From: Nematostella vectensis
Taxonomy: Eukaryota; Cnidaria; Anthozoa; Actiniaria; Edwardsiidae
NCBI RefSeq assembly: GCF_932526225.1
Contig: NC_064048.1
Span: 12,221,665 to 12,285,664 of the forward strand
Direction of reading: 5' to 3'
DNA: 64,000 nucleotides
Part shown: positions 35,060 to 47,402 of the stretch, one piece after another
Layout: each line of letters opens with the position of its first letter
Numbering within the stretch: the first letter of the stretch is position 1
The notes under the pieces: generated by a model
Database searches by the model: none
Told to the model about the DNA's origin: nothing
Seen by the model: the letters and a program-made list of their open reading frames with translations, nothing else
Program-made: the position numbers and the translations under genes

Positions 35060-38000
35060 ATGGCGATTCCTGCCCGCCTCTTTTTGTTGTTGGCGTTTTC
35101 GACTTATAGCGTTGACTCTGCGAAAACATTCAATATTGGCGCTATGCTATCGTCTACAGATGCCATAGGGGCTTTTCAAGAAGCTATCGAGGCGGTGAAT
35201 GTCAACAACGAGACATTTCCAGGAGTAAAGCTCAACGCCAGCTCGTTTATTCTGAGCCAGAATCCGATTCGGTCTGCGTTGGATGTGTGCGAGCAGCTTG
35301 TGGCGAAACAAGTGCATATTGTAATAGTTAGTCACCCAAATGGTACAACCGACCCACCGATCTCCGTTTCGTACGCATGCGGTTTTTATCGAATTCCTGT
35401 CATTGGGATTTCAGCCAGAGAATCTATATTTTCCGACAAGGTAAGTCCCGTGTTTATTTTGGAATATAACTAAGCAATCCAAAGCCGAGCTGACTACTTC
35501 CTTACATTTACATTTTTTATGTTATTATCATAACCGCGCGTCTCACATCGCCGTCATTTATTTACTTGAAATTTCATCTTAAGCTGTCACTTTCGGATTT
35601 TCACTTTTGCGGTCTACAAAAGTCATCAAGAAGAAGTTATATTTTGAATACGCAGAGTGATTAACACGTTTAACCTACGAATCCCCTTTTATGTAATTAA
35701 AAGCGCTTCCTTGAACAATTCGGTTTTGGCTTTGTATATTTTTTCGGCACAGCTTGACAGCTCCGGTAGAAAGTATAATATCCCTCTTTCCACACGGAAC
35801 GTATTTCACGTATCGCTCTTTTTATTTCCATACAATAATCACCCTTTTTCAATTATAGTGCAGTTCTATTGTTAATTCATAATAATTCGCCTTTTCCACA
35901 AAATGAAAAATAATAAATGAAAATAAACAGAATAAGTACCTAAAGCCTCAGGAGTAAACATTTCTAGCGATGCTCTAGAGGTCTATGAAGTGAAAAGCCA
36001 ATTTGCCTATCTTGGCCATTTGATAAAGCATTTAAAAATATCTCAAGACCAATTTTGAATATTCATATTTAGACATTGTGTACATAATCATTTGCACATC
36101 TTTATGGTTCAATGTAACACTTCTATGCAGTAGCGCATATATCAGATACAAAAGAAACAATGATATTTCTTCCTGACATGACAACCATTTTTTTATCAAG
36201 TCGGAGGCTTTCAAATAACGTTTCTCGGTTCTTTTTAATGAAATTTTAATTACGTTGTCAAATGACTTTTCTTTGTTTTGGAGTATTCGGTGTTTTTTTA
36301 CACAGAGAGCTTAGTTTATATTACTTGCGGATTTCGCCTAAGAAAGATAAGACTGTGATACTAGTGCCGCAAAATCCTTTTGCAATTGTCAAATTTTCAC
36401 TGTGTCCATATTTTAGCAATTGTCATATTTTCGCTGTATTTTTAGCATTATTATATTTTCACTATTTTCAATGTACTCACATTGCTTTTTATTTCCTCAT
36501 TGTCTCATTGTCAATGCAATTTGAGGCAAAATTTGCTTTCGAAACTGATCAAAATCCGTTCCTTAGCTTAAGATCCGTTAGAGTGGAGGGTGGGGGGAGG
36601 TAGGGGTGTTAGTAGCCAGTAGATGTACATCGTGAAGATTATATTAGTTTAGCCTCGGCAGGCCACTCCGAATTGGAAAGAAAAGAAAGAAGGAAAAGAA
36701 CGCGCCCCCAGGAACCACGCGGCTTATAATACAAGATGGCGCCCAACAACAGAACGGAGAGGGTTTTCCGCAATAAACACCGAGTACCGCCTGCAAGCAG
36801 GCTAGGAATAAACGGGTTACCTGTGGGGAAATTGCGGAGAAGAAAGACTAAGGAGAAATTAGTTTTTTTCACTGTTTTCTTCTTTTTTCTCTTTCTTTTC
36901 TTTGAGATGCGGAGGAGGCTAATTTTGATTCGAAGTAACAAACAACGTATTAATTACGCTAACATTATCCCACTTCCGTATCTTATATTTATTATGTGGC
37001 GTCACCGCACGTGATGTAGAGTTCACCGTCTATATTATGACTTATCTATATTAACAATTTGTCTATATTAACGAATTGTCTGTCGTAGAAAGTATTATTT
37101 ATTGTTATCACTTGGCGCTATTTGTCTATTAGACTATCCACGAGTCTTTTTTGCGCGTCACCTCGTATTCCGACCAGGATTAGGTTTGTTTATTATTGTC
37201 ACTTGGTGCTGTTTATCTGTTAGACTATCCACGAGTCGTTCCTGCGTACCATCCCCCCGTATTCTGACCAGGCAGACGTTTGGCTGCGTCTTCTCAAGTA
37301 CTTTGAGTGGAATAAAGTGATTCTTCTGACCAGCAATGATCAGGACAGTCGCGCCATAATAACAAGGTTCTCCACGCTGGCCGAGAAGAGTGACATCAAG
37401 GTACACAAACCAGATATACGTTTTTCTTTCTAAAATCCGTTTTAAAAAGCTAGTTATATCAGGGTTGTCACTTTTTTTCTACTGCAAACTAGTTTAATCA
37501 AGTTTCTCTTAATGAAAAACACTGAGAACGCCTACACGTTAAGGGAAAAAATAATCATTAAACGTGAAGGTTCACTTATGAGTTTAACTGCTTATAGCTA
37601 TTGAAAACGGAATAAAGTGTCGAAGTAATTGTACATACTGCGCTACCATGGCAACTGACGGAATACAGATCGCCTCCAGCACGAGTGTGTCTCTAAATAT
37701 ATTACAACGGACCATTGTCCCCCAGCGGTTATTTAACTCATCCCCCCCCCTCCCCCAATACATATGCTGGTGTGTGATATTTGATCTTAATTCAAGGGAT
37801 TCAAAGTATTTATGTAATAAAAGCCCTCTTATAATGACATGACCATTAATTGAGCTCCGGTTCTCCGGCTTGAGAAGCAAGAGCCGTAGTTATCGCGAAT
37901 CTCCTGTGTCTTGCTTTATTAGCATATAAATAATGTTTTGCAGATTGAGAAGACGGTTATGTTCCCCAGTGGATCAGAAAATGTCACTTCTTATCTGCAA

Positions 38001-38372
38001 CAGCTACAGAAGACACAGTCTCGAGTTATTCTGTTCAGTGCGAGGTTAGCGCCCGTCTGACATCTTAACACGCACAAAACTACAGAAGACACTGTCAAGA
38101 GTTAATCATTCCGTTGCTATAGACAACAGCAACATTGGCAACAACGTCACTCGTCATTCCGACATGCACCTCCGATTTTATGGGTGTTATCATAAACTAA
38201 AAAACCCTCGACACCGCTATCATCATCATCATCATCATCATCATCAACATAATCATCATCAACATCATCATCATCATCATCATCATCATCATAATCACCA
38301 CCACCACCACCAACAGCACCACCACCACCACCACCACCACATCATCAACATCATCGTCATCATCATCGTCAA

Positions 38373-38407
<35 letters not shown>

Positions 38408-40825
38408 ACATCATCATCATCGTCATCAACATCATCATCACCATCATCATCGTCAATGTTATGGTGGTCACCCTGTGTGTTATTCTGGTCACCCTGTGTG
38501 TTCTGTTCGCCACCTATGGGTAATGGTGGTCATCCTGTGTATTATGTTGGCCTCCCTGTGTATTCTGTTCGCCACTTGTGTCTTATGTTGGTCACCCTGT
38601 GTGTACCGTCGTACATCCTGTGTGTTCTTCTCCAGTCCGCAGGATGCCAGTGTTGTGTATTACAACGCCACGTCACTCAAGATGACAGGAGAGGGCTATA
38701 TTTGGATTGTGACACAGCAAGCACTGTCAGGGGTGGCCAGGGAGAATTTGCCGCAAGGTATTGGGGAATGCGCGTTAAGTGACGCGAAAAATAGGTATCG
38801 CAAAAAATTGATAACACGATTTGTGAATACAGCGATTTTAAGAAATCTCAACAAGAATCAGAGAAAACTCAAATTGCTTTCTACTTACTTTAATCGATTT
38901 AACTCCTCAATACGGACACAAATATATGCCCATATAAGGCAATAGAGACAAAGGACACAATCCGTGCGGTCTGTGTTAGATATGTATATTTAAGAAACAT
39001 TTATTGCTTTGTCAGATATATATTTATCTTGGTCTCAGGCAACCTAATATTGTCCTAGCGAATGTAAAGGTCACTTAAATAATCATATGCACCTTTAACT
39101 GAAGAATATTGCGTTACTCATTCTCCCTTCATTAGGGGTAATCGGCATCGAGCTTCTACACGGCAACAGCGAGATTTCCCAGCTGAAAGACGCTACAATC
39201 ATCTCGGCCACTGCCTTGCAAAACCTAGCTAATGCGGGCAAAACCCTGACCACTCCGACCGCAAGCTGCAGAGAGACACAACAATGGTCGAGCGGCCAGG
39301 AACTCTTCAAGTGAGTGGTTATCCCTCATATAACAGTGCCGCGGAGGAGTCCATAGATTAGTCAATAGCTGTACTTATTAAAAATTTAAAAGAGCCTGGA
39401 ACGAGCGCGCGGGAAACCTATGGCATTCTTAAACGTTAGAATCTTGGCCGATTTTTCAAAATGGCGAACTCGAGTTCCTGCAATTTTCTTGGAAATTCTT
39501 GTTATGTAATGTCCTAATAAGGAATCGACCGAGCGAGATCAGTTGAGCACTGTTTTGGCTCCCGGTAAAAGATTTCAACTGGAATATATTATATAAATAT
39601 ATATATTTGTTTTTAGCGCTCTCGTGAACGTGTCACTTCCACGTGGCACGACTGGACCTATCGCCTTCAACAGCGACGGAGACCGGAAAAGCGCAGTCTA
39701 CAGGCTAATAAATCGGAGACAAAGCTCTAGCGACGCGCTCGATGTGGTTGGCTTATATGAGAATGGACATGTTTCAATTAACGAGAGCATTATATGGCCT
39801 GGAAACCTCAACACCACCCCCACGGGGGTTTTCCTGTCCAACCATCTGCGGGTGAGCTCTCACAATTTTGTTAGGGGTGGAAGGGGGGAGTTAGGGGGGG
39901 GGGGGGGGGGCACAATACAGAAACATTAAGAAAATGTTGGGGCCACAGCCACGCCCCTACTGATCATTTCCTTATGATTTTTGAAAATATTAGGAAGACG
40001 GGGGGGGGGGGGACGCCCCCAGTGCTCTACCCCCAGCTACACGGCCCTGTATTGTTATTCCGTGGTTTCTCAGTCGTGTTAAAGCACGATGTTTTATACC
40101 TGTCAGGTGGTGACGCTGGTCGGAGAGCCGTTTGTGTACGTGAAGCCGATCCCCACAAGCGGTCGGTGCAGCGATCTTGACACGAATACGGCAAAGCATG
40201 TGCTCTGCACGGGGACTGTCTCCGATACTGACTCGGGTAGCGTGGAGGCCTCACCTGACCGACACTGTTGCTATGGTGAGCTGAAAAGTTTTGATCAAGG
40301 ATCAAGTATTGATGATCGTTGTGCTGATGGTGATTATGTTAGTGATGGCGATGACGATGGCGATTATACGGTTGTATTGTAGTAATGGTGATAGTGATAG
40401 TGTTGATGGTGATAATGTTGATGGTGATAGTGTTGATGGTGATGGCGATGGCGATGGCGATGGCGATGGCGATGGCGATGGCGATGGCGATGGCGATGGC
40501 GATGGCGATGGCGATGGCGATGGCGATGGCGATGGCGATGGCGATGGCGATGGCGATGGTGAAATAATGATAAGAATGATGATCATGATCATGATGAAAG
40601 TGTTGCGTTCTATATGATGCGGACCACGACTGACATCTCATCATTTCTAGGGTTCTGCATGGACCTTCTGATCAGGCTCGGAGAAAAGGTCAACTTCACA
40701 TACAGCGTCAGCCTGTCTGAGGACGGCAGCTACGGGTCACTCAGAAGGGTGGGTATCGAAGCTACAAAATGATATATAGCGATGATGGCAAGGAGTATGT
40801 AATTGTGATGATGATGATGATGATG

Positions 40826-40906
<81 letters not shown>

Positions 40907-43900
40907 GTGACGAGGAAAGTGATGATGATGATGTCACGTCACAGTTGATATAATGATGTACGGAGACGAAAATGATAGCGCTGTTTCCTCGCTTTCCATA
41001 GGTCAACGGGTCCGACACTAAGCAGTGGAATGGCATGGTCGGCGAGGTGATCCAGGGAAAAGCCGACCTCATCGTCGCCGCTCTGACCATCAACAACGAG
41101 CGCGCAGAATGGATCGAATTTTCCAAACCTTTCAAGTACCAGGGTCTCACTATTTTAGTCAAAAAGGTAATAAGAAGAGAGCGAGACAAAACAAAGGGTA
41201 ATAAGAAGATGGCGAGACAAAACAAAAAAGTGGAAACAAATCTGCCATAGTCATTAGGCTACCAAAACATTTCATAGACAATTTTAAACAATCGGTTTAA
41301 ATGCTGACTCTGTCAATTCCTTATAAGGGCATTAATCGATCCAATCCCCCTCCCTTTTACAACAGTAATTCCACGTGAATTTGCAGGTATTTGTGTTAAG
41401 TACAGTACGCGGCGCAGAGGTCTTGACCGTCTCGTATAAGCTTGCCTTTTCCATTCATTTAATCATCACTCCAGTTGCCTTTGTAACAGAACCCACTGGT
41501 GGTGACATGCTTCCACAGCCATTTATTTAGATGCCATTTACTGAATTCATTAATATCCCTCAGAACGAACAGAGCAACAGCCTGGACTCCTTCCTGCGTC
41601 CGTTCCAGATCCACCTGTGGCTCCTCGTGCTCCTCTCCGTGCATATCGTCGCCGTCATCCTGTACCTGCTAGACCGGTTTAGCCCGTTTGGTCGGTTCAA
41701 GCTTGCGAGAAAAGAAAAAGAGGAGACTGCACTCAACTTGTCTAGCGCGATGTGGTTTAGTTGGGGCGTTTTGTTGAATAGTGGAATCGGAGAAGGTAGG
41801 TCTAGATGCAACGTTAAATAAATCGTCTAAGAGAGCCTGGGACAAGTACGCGGGAAACCTGTGATGTTCTAAAACGTAAGAGACTGGGCCTGATTTTTCA
41901 AAATAGCGGCCTGCAATCCCTGCAAGTTTACGTGGAAAATATCGACGTAAATAGTTCTACTGTGATAAAAAAAGACTTTGAAATGAGTGAAGTGGACTCC
42001 CAAATATGGTATGTAATGTCCTAATAAGGAATCAACCGAGCGAGCTAGAAAAAAGACAATTGGTTTTTTGACATTGTTTTCAAAACAATGGTATAACTAT
42101 AAAGACTACATACAAACTATAGAAAAACTAGATGGCGTAGACAATCTATAAATCAACAAAAGGTTGAAAAGTAAGTAGAACGCCTTTATGAAACAAGCTT
42201 GATTTATATAGCACGCGCATGCTTATACAAATTAAACAATGTCGACCGGTTTTGTGAATGGCGAAATGGAATATCTATAAAAAGATGCAATACCCATATG
42301 TCGTTCCCAGGCACCCCGCGGAGCTTCAGTGCGCGCGTGCTTGGGATGGTCTGGGCCGGCTTTGCTATGATAATCGTTGCAAGCTACACCGCGAACCTCG
42401 CCGCCTTCCTCGTCCTCGATCGACCTAAAGCTGTGGTCAGCGGTATCGACGATCCAAATGTAAGTCATCTAGTAATTTACACAAGTTCTGAAATTAACAA
42501 ACTTTATTTAGGTATTTGGACATTTCCGGACTTACGATGTCAAAAATTCTCACCTAACATGTCACATTTCCTGTGTGATCTGGAAAACTGTGGTTTTAAA
42601 CCGAGTATTACCCTATTCTAAAGATATTTATATTCCGAAAATAAGGGCGGCCTAATCCCACAGGAAAACCGAAGGGGCCTCAAAGGGGCGCGGGGCGGGG
42701 GGGGGGGTCTCTTCTTCTGAAATCCTTGGAGTTGTTAGGGTAATTCCCTTGAAATAGTTCTACTACCCACAGAATTGTTTTAAAGCTTGACATAAACAAT
42801 ATTGAAATTAAGGGCTTTCAAAAAATGTAATAAAAAGTGGAGGTAACCGACCTCGTTTTCACAACAGAGGGGCGTAGAGATGACGCAGTTTTACTGATCG
42901 CGCACCAATCCAAACTCTTAGTTTTCAAAATCTAATCTAATCTTTATTCTTACTAGAAAAAATACATTTCTAGGAGTGCTCTACTTTACACACTACTTTA
43001 CAAGTACTTGTAGTGCCTGTGGCCTTTAGAAAATGAAGTTCTGTTTGACGAGCTGCCAAAATCCGATCTCCTAAACAATATCTTGTAGTAGCTTATGCTC
43101 ACAACAAATCACATTTTAGGAGATCGCACTTAAAGACGCTTTTTTTGCCACTATACGGTAAAAAGCGCCATTTTGAAGTATTTTTTTTACGGCTTTTATG
43201 AGAAAATAAACAAACTTCTACTATCCAACTTTTTTTCTTCTTTCAGTACATCATTTTTGGTATATATTTAACTATTTGAGCAAATAAAAAATGGGGGTAC
43301 CGACTTTCGACTTTCGCCTTTCGCTTTGTTTTCTTATACAACTGTGGCGCCACCATGCGCAGAAGGGGTTCACAGTGCAATTCAAGGGAATTATCTTAAG
43401 GGAGGGAAAACACCGAAAAAAATAACTAAAAAAAAGAGACATCGCTTAAAGTTCTAGAATTTATCTTGTGAAACAGAGTAGTTGCGCTCTACACTGTTTC
43501 ACAGAGGCTTTTAACATGCCTTTTCATTATTGTGTTGATTTATACCTTTACTACTACACCACGCCTACGCAGACCTTCTAGTGTTTTTTCTACAGCTTGC
43601 CGGTAGTCTTTTTAGTTTTACTTTTTCTATCAAGTTGTCGAGCAAAAGCTAGCAAATCCCTACCGTGCGCTTCCTAAATGACATATCTTACTGCTCTTTC
43701 TGTTTCTCACATCCAGTTACTGGTTTCTGTTTGCCTACCTCTTCTTGTATCCCATATTCAGGGACTTGACACATCTTACCTTTTAGCACCACTCCCTCTT
43801 ATGATAATGTTTCAGTTGCGGAACCCATCCAAGCAGTTCATCTACGCGACGGTGGCCAACAGTAGCGTGGATGCGTACTTCAGGCGGCAAGTAGAGCTCT

Positions 43901-45738
43901 CTTCCATGTATACATTCATGGAGGGGTACAATGTCAAGACGGCAAAGGAAGGCATCGAGAAGGTCAAAAACGGGTGGGTCAGGCTACTTGTATATAGGGA
44001 AGTGAACATCCGAAATATGTGTGGAGTTTTTATTGTCTTGAAGAATCACAAGCGAGAATTCAGGCACTGAGACTTGTTGTGACACGTTCCAAGTTGACTG
44101 TTCACAAATCAAGCATGTGCTTGGTGATTACAGTACATACATTTCGACTGTTTGTTTACTGGTCTGGTTACAAGCTAATATTGGCACGCGCAAGAAACCG
44201 GTTTTGGGAGTCAAGTAAGGATTGTATACTTTTTATCTGTACAGCGAATTGAAGGCGTTTATCTGGGACTCCCCGGTACTTTACTATGAAGCATCTAAGG
44301 ACTGCACACTGACTACTGCTGGAGAGCTTTTTGGCCGTTCTGGGTACGGCATCGGCATGCCAAAGGTATGTTTCGCTCTATCACATCACTGAGAGCTAAG
44401 AGCGACGCAACCCATTCGACAGCCATCAATTTTTTCCTTATAATCGTTATAGCCTACGTGTAGCCGCTGACTCTCGTTATCGTCATCATTATCATCTTAT
44501 CATTATCATCACCATCATCACCACCATCATCACATGATTTTTACTATGATTCACATAATTGTAAACTGGATAGAGCAGTGCGTGTCTACACACTTACCAG
44601 TTAAGTCCGTCACGTGCGCATTTTGATCTTGACTCACAGTGCTCGATACAAAGAATAAATATTTTTTTTTTACTTAAATCTTGGACCCTTGCTGATTTCT
44701 CTACAGGCTTTTGAAAGTATCATTTTGTGATGTCCAGGCCTTTAAAAGTGTTCACGGAAATGATTATGACATATTGTTCAGGGTTCACCATGGAGTAACG
44801 CAATCTCTCTCGCAATCCTCAACTTCCACGAGAGCGGAGTGATGGAAGAGCTCGAAACGACTTGGATAGACGCGTCTAAATGCAACACGGAGAACACTTC
44901 ACCGGCCACACTAGGGCTACAACACATGTTGGGTAAGATAGTCACACATAGAGCACTTTACCAGCCACACCAGGGCTATAACAGATGTTGGGTAAGATAG
45001 TCACACATAGAGCACTTTACCAGCCACACCAGGGCTATAACAGATGTTGGGTAAGATAGTCACACATAGAGCACTTTACCAGCCACACCAGGGCTACAAC
45101 AGATGTTGGGTAAGATAGTCCACTTTACCAGCCACACCAGGGCTACAACACATGTCGGGTAAGATAGTCATACAGAGAGCACTTTACCAGCCACACTAGG
45201 GCTACAACACATGTTGGGTAAGATAGTCATACATAGAGCACTTTACCAGCCACACCAGGGTTACAACAGATGTTGGGTATGGTCATACAGAGAACACTTT
45301 ACCAGCCTTTTTAGGGCTACAACACATGTTGGATAGGTAATTAAGCACAAATAATAATTCTCCAGCCACTAAAAATAAAAAAAATAAAAAAAGCTACTTT
45401 TTATGATTAAAATTGAAGTATATTCTTCTTATTCTTTTCGCGGGTCATTTAGTTAGATTGTGTGGTTCCAGAAAATATCCATACCCCCCACCCCCTGAGG
45501 GAATTGGAAATTCCGTGGGTGAGGATTCAAACGGCCAGGAATTTCCAGAGGGGAGGGGGAGGGAGGTAAATCCCCCATTTTCTAGTGTCTCTGATAGGTT
45601 GATCATAACAACGACAAGACACAATTTCTTGAAACTTGCCATGGTAACACTAGTTTCTATTGTTTTTATATTTTGTGTCTCTTGTTCATAGTAATGGCGA
45701 CTTTAGGAGGGGACCCACCAGTTTAAAATTTCCACCAG

Positions 45739-45772
<34 letters not shown>

Positions 45773-46166
45773 GTAACTCAACTTCCGGTAAGAAAGAGAT
45801 TGTTCGGGTTAATATAAAAATTTCGCCGGGTGTCGGGTCTGTTAGAGGGGTGTCACCAATAATCGTGTTTTCCTTCCAGGTGTATTCATTATGGTTGCGG
45901 CAGGTATCGGAGCCGGTATCGTGATTATCATCCTTGAGATTCTTTATCATAAACACCGCGGCTGGAAAGAGGAGCAGAAGGAACTCGCTAAGAAAACAAC
46001 CGACAAATGGCGCGCGAATATCCTCATGATGAAGAAAGACCGCTCCAACCACCAGCCGAACGGCATGATGGGAGATGGTCGTAACGGCGATGGTAACGGC
46101 ATAGCGCGACGTAACCCCATATACAACCCAGAAAACAACCTGGAGAGCGCGTTTACTTACAGTTAA
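35060..46166 (+). CDS. GRIN1: NMDA-type ionotropic glutamate receptor subunit 1 (GluN1-like)
   Basis: Fifteen exons with matching phases: 35060-35440, 37224-37400, 37944-38044, 38636-38757, 39136-39310, 39617-39851, 40107-40275, 40651-40748, 41002-41166, 41564-41795, 42311-42459, 43816-43973, 44245-44365, 44782-44932, 45880-46166. Together they predict 906 aa. ATG at 35060 (GAAAATGG) begins a signal peptide. The amino-terminal domain fills exons 1-6. The ligand core has [15 protein letters not shown] and [17 protein letters not shown] in S1, and SSVDAYF and WDSPVL in S2, a glycine-site pattern of GluN1. M1 is in exon 10; the pore loop [16 protein letters not shown] keeps the asparagine that in known NMDA receptors sets Ca permeability and Mg block. 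M3 carries SYTANLAAF, and M4 is in exon 15. The tail is about 70 aa with a basic C0-like segment. The protein is a plasma-membrane, postsynaptic-type channel subunit. Several introns carry satellites; exons 2 and 14 have boundary copies. Confidence 0.96.
36640..36850. other. Unclassified block in GRIN1 intron 1
   Basis: Contains AAGATGGCGCCC and AGGCTAGGAATAAACGG in GC-richer context than the surrounding intron. It may be an interspersed element because AAGATGGCGG-type words also occur at 27428 and 56508, but alignment over longer distance was not evident. No exon is supported. Confidence 0.35.
37099..37275 (+). repeat. 91-bp tandem duplication spanning the acceptor of GRIN1 exon 2
   Basis: The true acceptor and exon start (TAG / ACTATCCACGAGTCGTTCCT at 37221-37243) are preceded 91 bp upstream by a copy (TAG / ACTATCCACGAGTCTTTTTT from 37130). 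The copy has intron-like sequence before it (CACTTGGCGCTATTTGTCTAT) and about 47 nt of exon-like sequence up to TCCGACCAGG, then reads into TAG. Confidence 0.92.
38218..38453. repeat. CAT/CAC trinucleotide microsatellite in GRIN1 intron 3
   Basis: About 235 bp of (CAT)n and (CAC)n with interruptions. Histidine-rich or isoleucine-rich reading frames here are artefacts. Confidence 0.97.
38458..38630 (+). repeat. Tandem repeat immediately before GRIN1 exon 4
   Basis: About seven diverged copies of GGTCACCCTGTGTGTTCTGT (with GCCACC linkers) run up to the exon 4 acceptor at 38635. The acceptor's own pyrimidine tract, CCTGTGTGTTCTTCTCCAG, looks like the last repeat unit. The repeat therefore grew from, or into, the 3' splice site. 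Confidence 0.75.
39388..39548 (+). mobile_element. Dispersed repeat in GRIN1 intron 5, copy 1
   Basis: Shares with 41826-42045 the words GAGCCTGG, CGCGGGAAACCT, GATTTTTCAAAAT and GTAATGTCCTAATAAGGAAT, CGACCGAGCGAG, in the same order and strand. The second copy is longer. The element class is unknown. Confidence 0.75.
40435..40560. repeat. (GGCGAT)n hexanucleotide repeat in GRIN1 intron 7
   Basis: About 20 units of GATGGC following a diverged GATGGTGATAGTGTT stretch. It lies between exon 7 (ends 40275) and exon 8 (starts 40651). The Gly-Asp, Met-Ala and Ser-Pro frames it creates are not genes. Confidence 0.98.
40808..40905. repeat. (GAT)n trinucleotide repeat in GRIN1 intron 8
   Basis: About 30 units of GAT with one GAG-like interruption, between exon 8 (ends 40748) and exon 9 (starts 41002). 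Confidence 0.98.
41826..42045 (+). mobile_element. Dispersed repeat in GRIN1 intron 10, copy 2
   Basis: Longer relative of 39388-39548, ending GTAATGTCCTAATAAGGAAT then CAACCGAGCGAG. The middle segment (about 41940-42000) is absent from copy 1. No coding capacity. Confidence 0.75.
42470..43815. other. GRIN1 intron 11, no further gene seen
   Basis: AT-rich, with a G run at 42694-42706. The word CACCACGCCTAC(G/A)CAGACC near 43557 also occurs near 7222, which suggests a short interspersed repeat. No exon was recognised. Confidence 0.5.
44895..45345 (+). repeat. 59-bp minisatellite copying the end of GRIN1 exon 14 and its donor
   Basis: Seven units downstream of exon 14 repeat its last ~37 nt (CACTTTACCAGCCACACCAG, then GGCTACAACAGATGTTGG) together with GTAAGATAGTC. 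The true donor GT is at 44933; copies stand at 44992, 45051, 45110, 45159, 45218 and 45278. The last unit has lost it (GGATAGG). Unit length is 59 bp except one 49-bp unit. Confidence 0.95.
45458..45580. mobile_element. MITE-like fragment in GRIN1 intron 14
   Basis: GGTTCCAGAAAATATCCATA then CCCCCCACCCCCTGAGGGAA, with GGAATTTCC and GGAGGGGGAGGG. It is related to the more complete inverted-repeat element at 57317-57535. A poly-T run (45741-45764) follows further downstream. Confidence 0.6.
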
Positions 46167-47165
46167 AGGGTCACTTAACTGTGACCCCCACACAAGGTGA
46201 AGGATGGCATAAAGACATATAGTGGAAATGATAAGAGGATGCCTCTAACAATTATAGCCACGTTTTAAAATAGTGTACATTACAGCTAGTGGTCACTTTT
46301 ACCAGGTTAATAATGCCTTTCAGTTTATATAGAGAGAGGGTTTGATAAAGATGCCTCTAATAATTATAGCCACGTTACAGCTTGAGGTCACTTTAGCAAG
46401 GTAATAATGCCTTTTTTATAGGCATAAACTTAAGAGTTTATATAGAGAGAAGGTTTGGAGGGGAATCCTCTGACCATTATAGCCACGTTTTAGAGGGTGT
46501 ATATTGCAGCTAGTAGTCACTTAAGCCCTGTTAATAATGCCTTAACTATTATAGCCTTGTTCTAGAGGGCGTCATTATGGCTTGAGGTCACTATAGCCAG
46601 GTTAATAATAGAATTATATAAAAGAGAGGATTTGGAAGGGATCCCTCTAACAATAATAGCCACGTTCTAGAGGGTGTACATATTACAGATAGTGGTCACT
46701 TTTACCAGGTTAATAATGTCTTACCAGGTTAATAATGCCTTTAAGTTTATATACTGTGTGCACAGCGGTCATGTTATAGAGATTATGGTTCAAAAGCATC
46801 TAATCATTATGGGCACGTTCTAGAGAATGTAGATGATTGAAAGGGGTCACTTTAGCCAGGTCTAGATTCCATCTGCCCTTATATATTGTCTTTATAATGT
46901 TCATGTCATAGAGGGTATGGTTTGCATGTTGAGGAAGCCTTACGCATATTGTCTGTGTTATAGAGGGGATGTATAATATAAATAGTGGATTAGTATCTTA
47001 CATTTACCGCATCGGGTTCGTGTTACAGAGGGTGTTTTATTGATCTGCTGATTCAGCTATACTTGGCCGGTCATGAGAGTATAGTCGTTATGTGCTATAG
47101 GGAATTTAGATTTACCTGCCATAGAAATAAATCAGAAAATCTAATAATCCCTTAAAATATCTAGA
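46167..47165. repeat. Degenerate ~105-bp tandem repeats after the GRIN1 stop codon
   Basis: Five to six diverged units with CTCTAACAATTATAGCCACG, TTACAGCTAGTGGTCACTTT and ACCAGGTTAATAATGCCTTT in fixed order, strongest at 46235-46870 and fading to 47100. At least the first part probably belongs to the GRIN1 3' UTR; its poly(A) site could not be fixed. Confidence 0.75.
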
Positions 47166-47181
47166 GCCCGATCGGGATCAG

Positions 47182-47402
47182 TGTAATGACCACGCCCACG
47201 TACCTTATGAACCCCCTGACGACCACGCCCATGTGCCTTATGAACCCCCTGACGACCACGCCCATGTGCCTTATGAACCCCCTGACGACCACGCCCATGT
47301 GCCTTATGAACCCCCCTGACGACCACGCCCATGCGCCTTATGAACCCCCTGACGACCACGCCCATGTGCCTTATGAACCCCCTGACGACCACGCCCATGT
47401 GC
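47182..47402. repeat. 33-bp minisatellite
   Basis: Seven units of GACCACGCCCATGTGCCTTA then TGAACCCCCTGAC; one unit carries an extra C. The open frames on both strands are repeat artefacts. Confidence 0.95.

Noticed and set aside
40291-40644. Gly-Asp, Met-Ala and Ser-Pro repeat proteins
   Set aside because: Six-base microsatellite read in different frames inside a GRIN1 intron.
45723-46193. 156-codon minus-strand frame
   Set aside because: Antisense shadow of the last GRIN1 exon.
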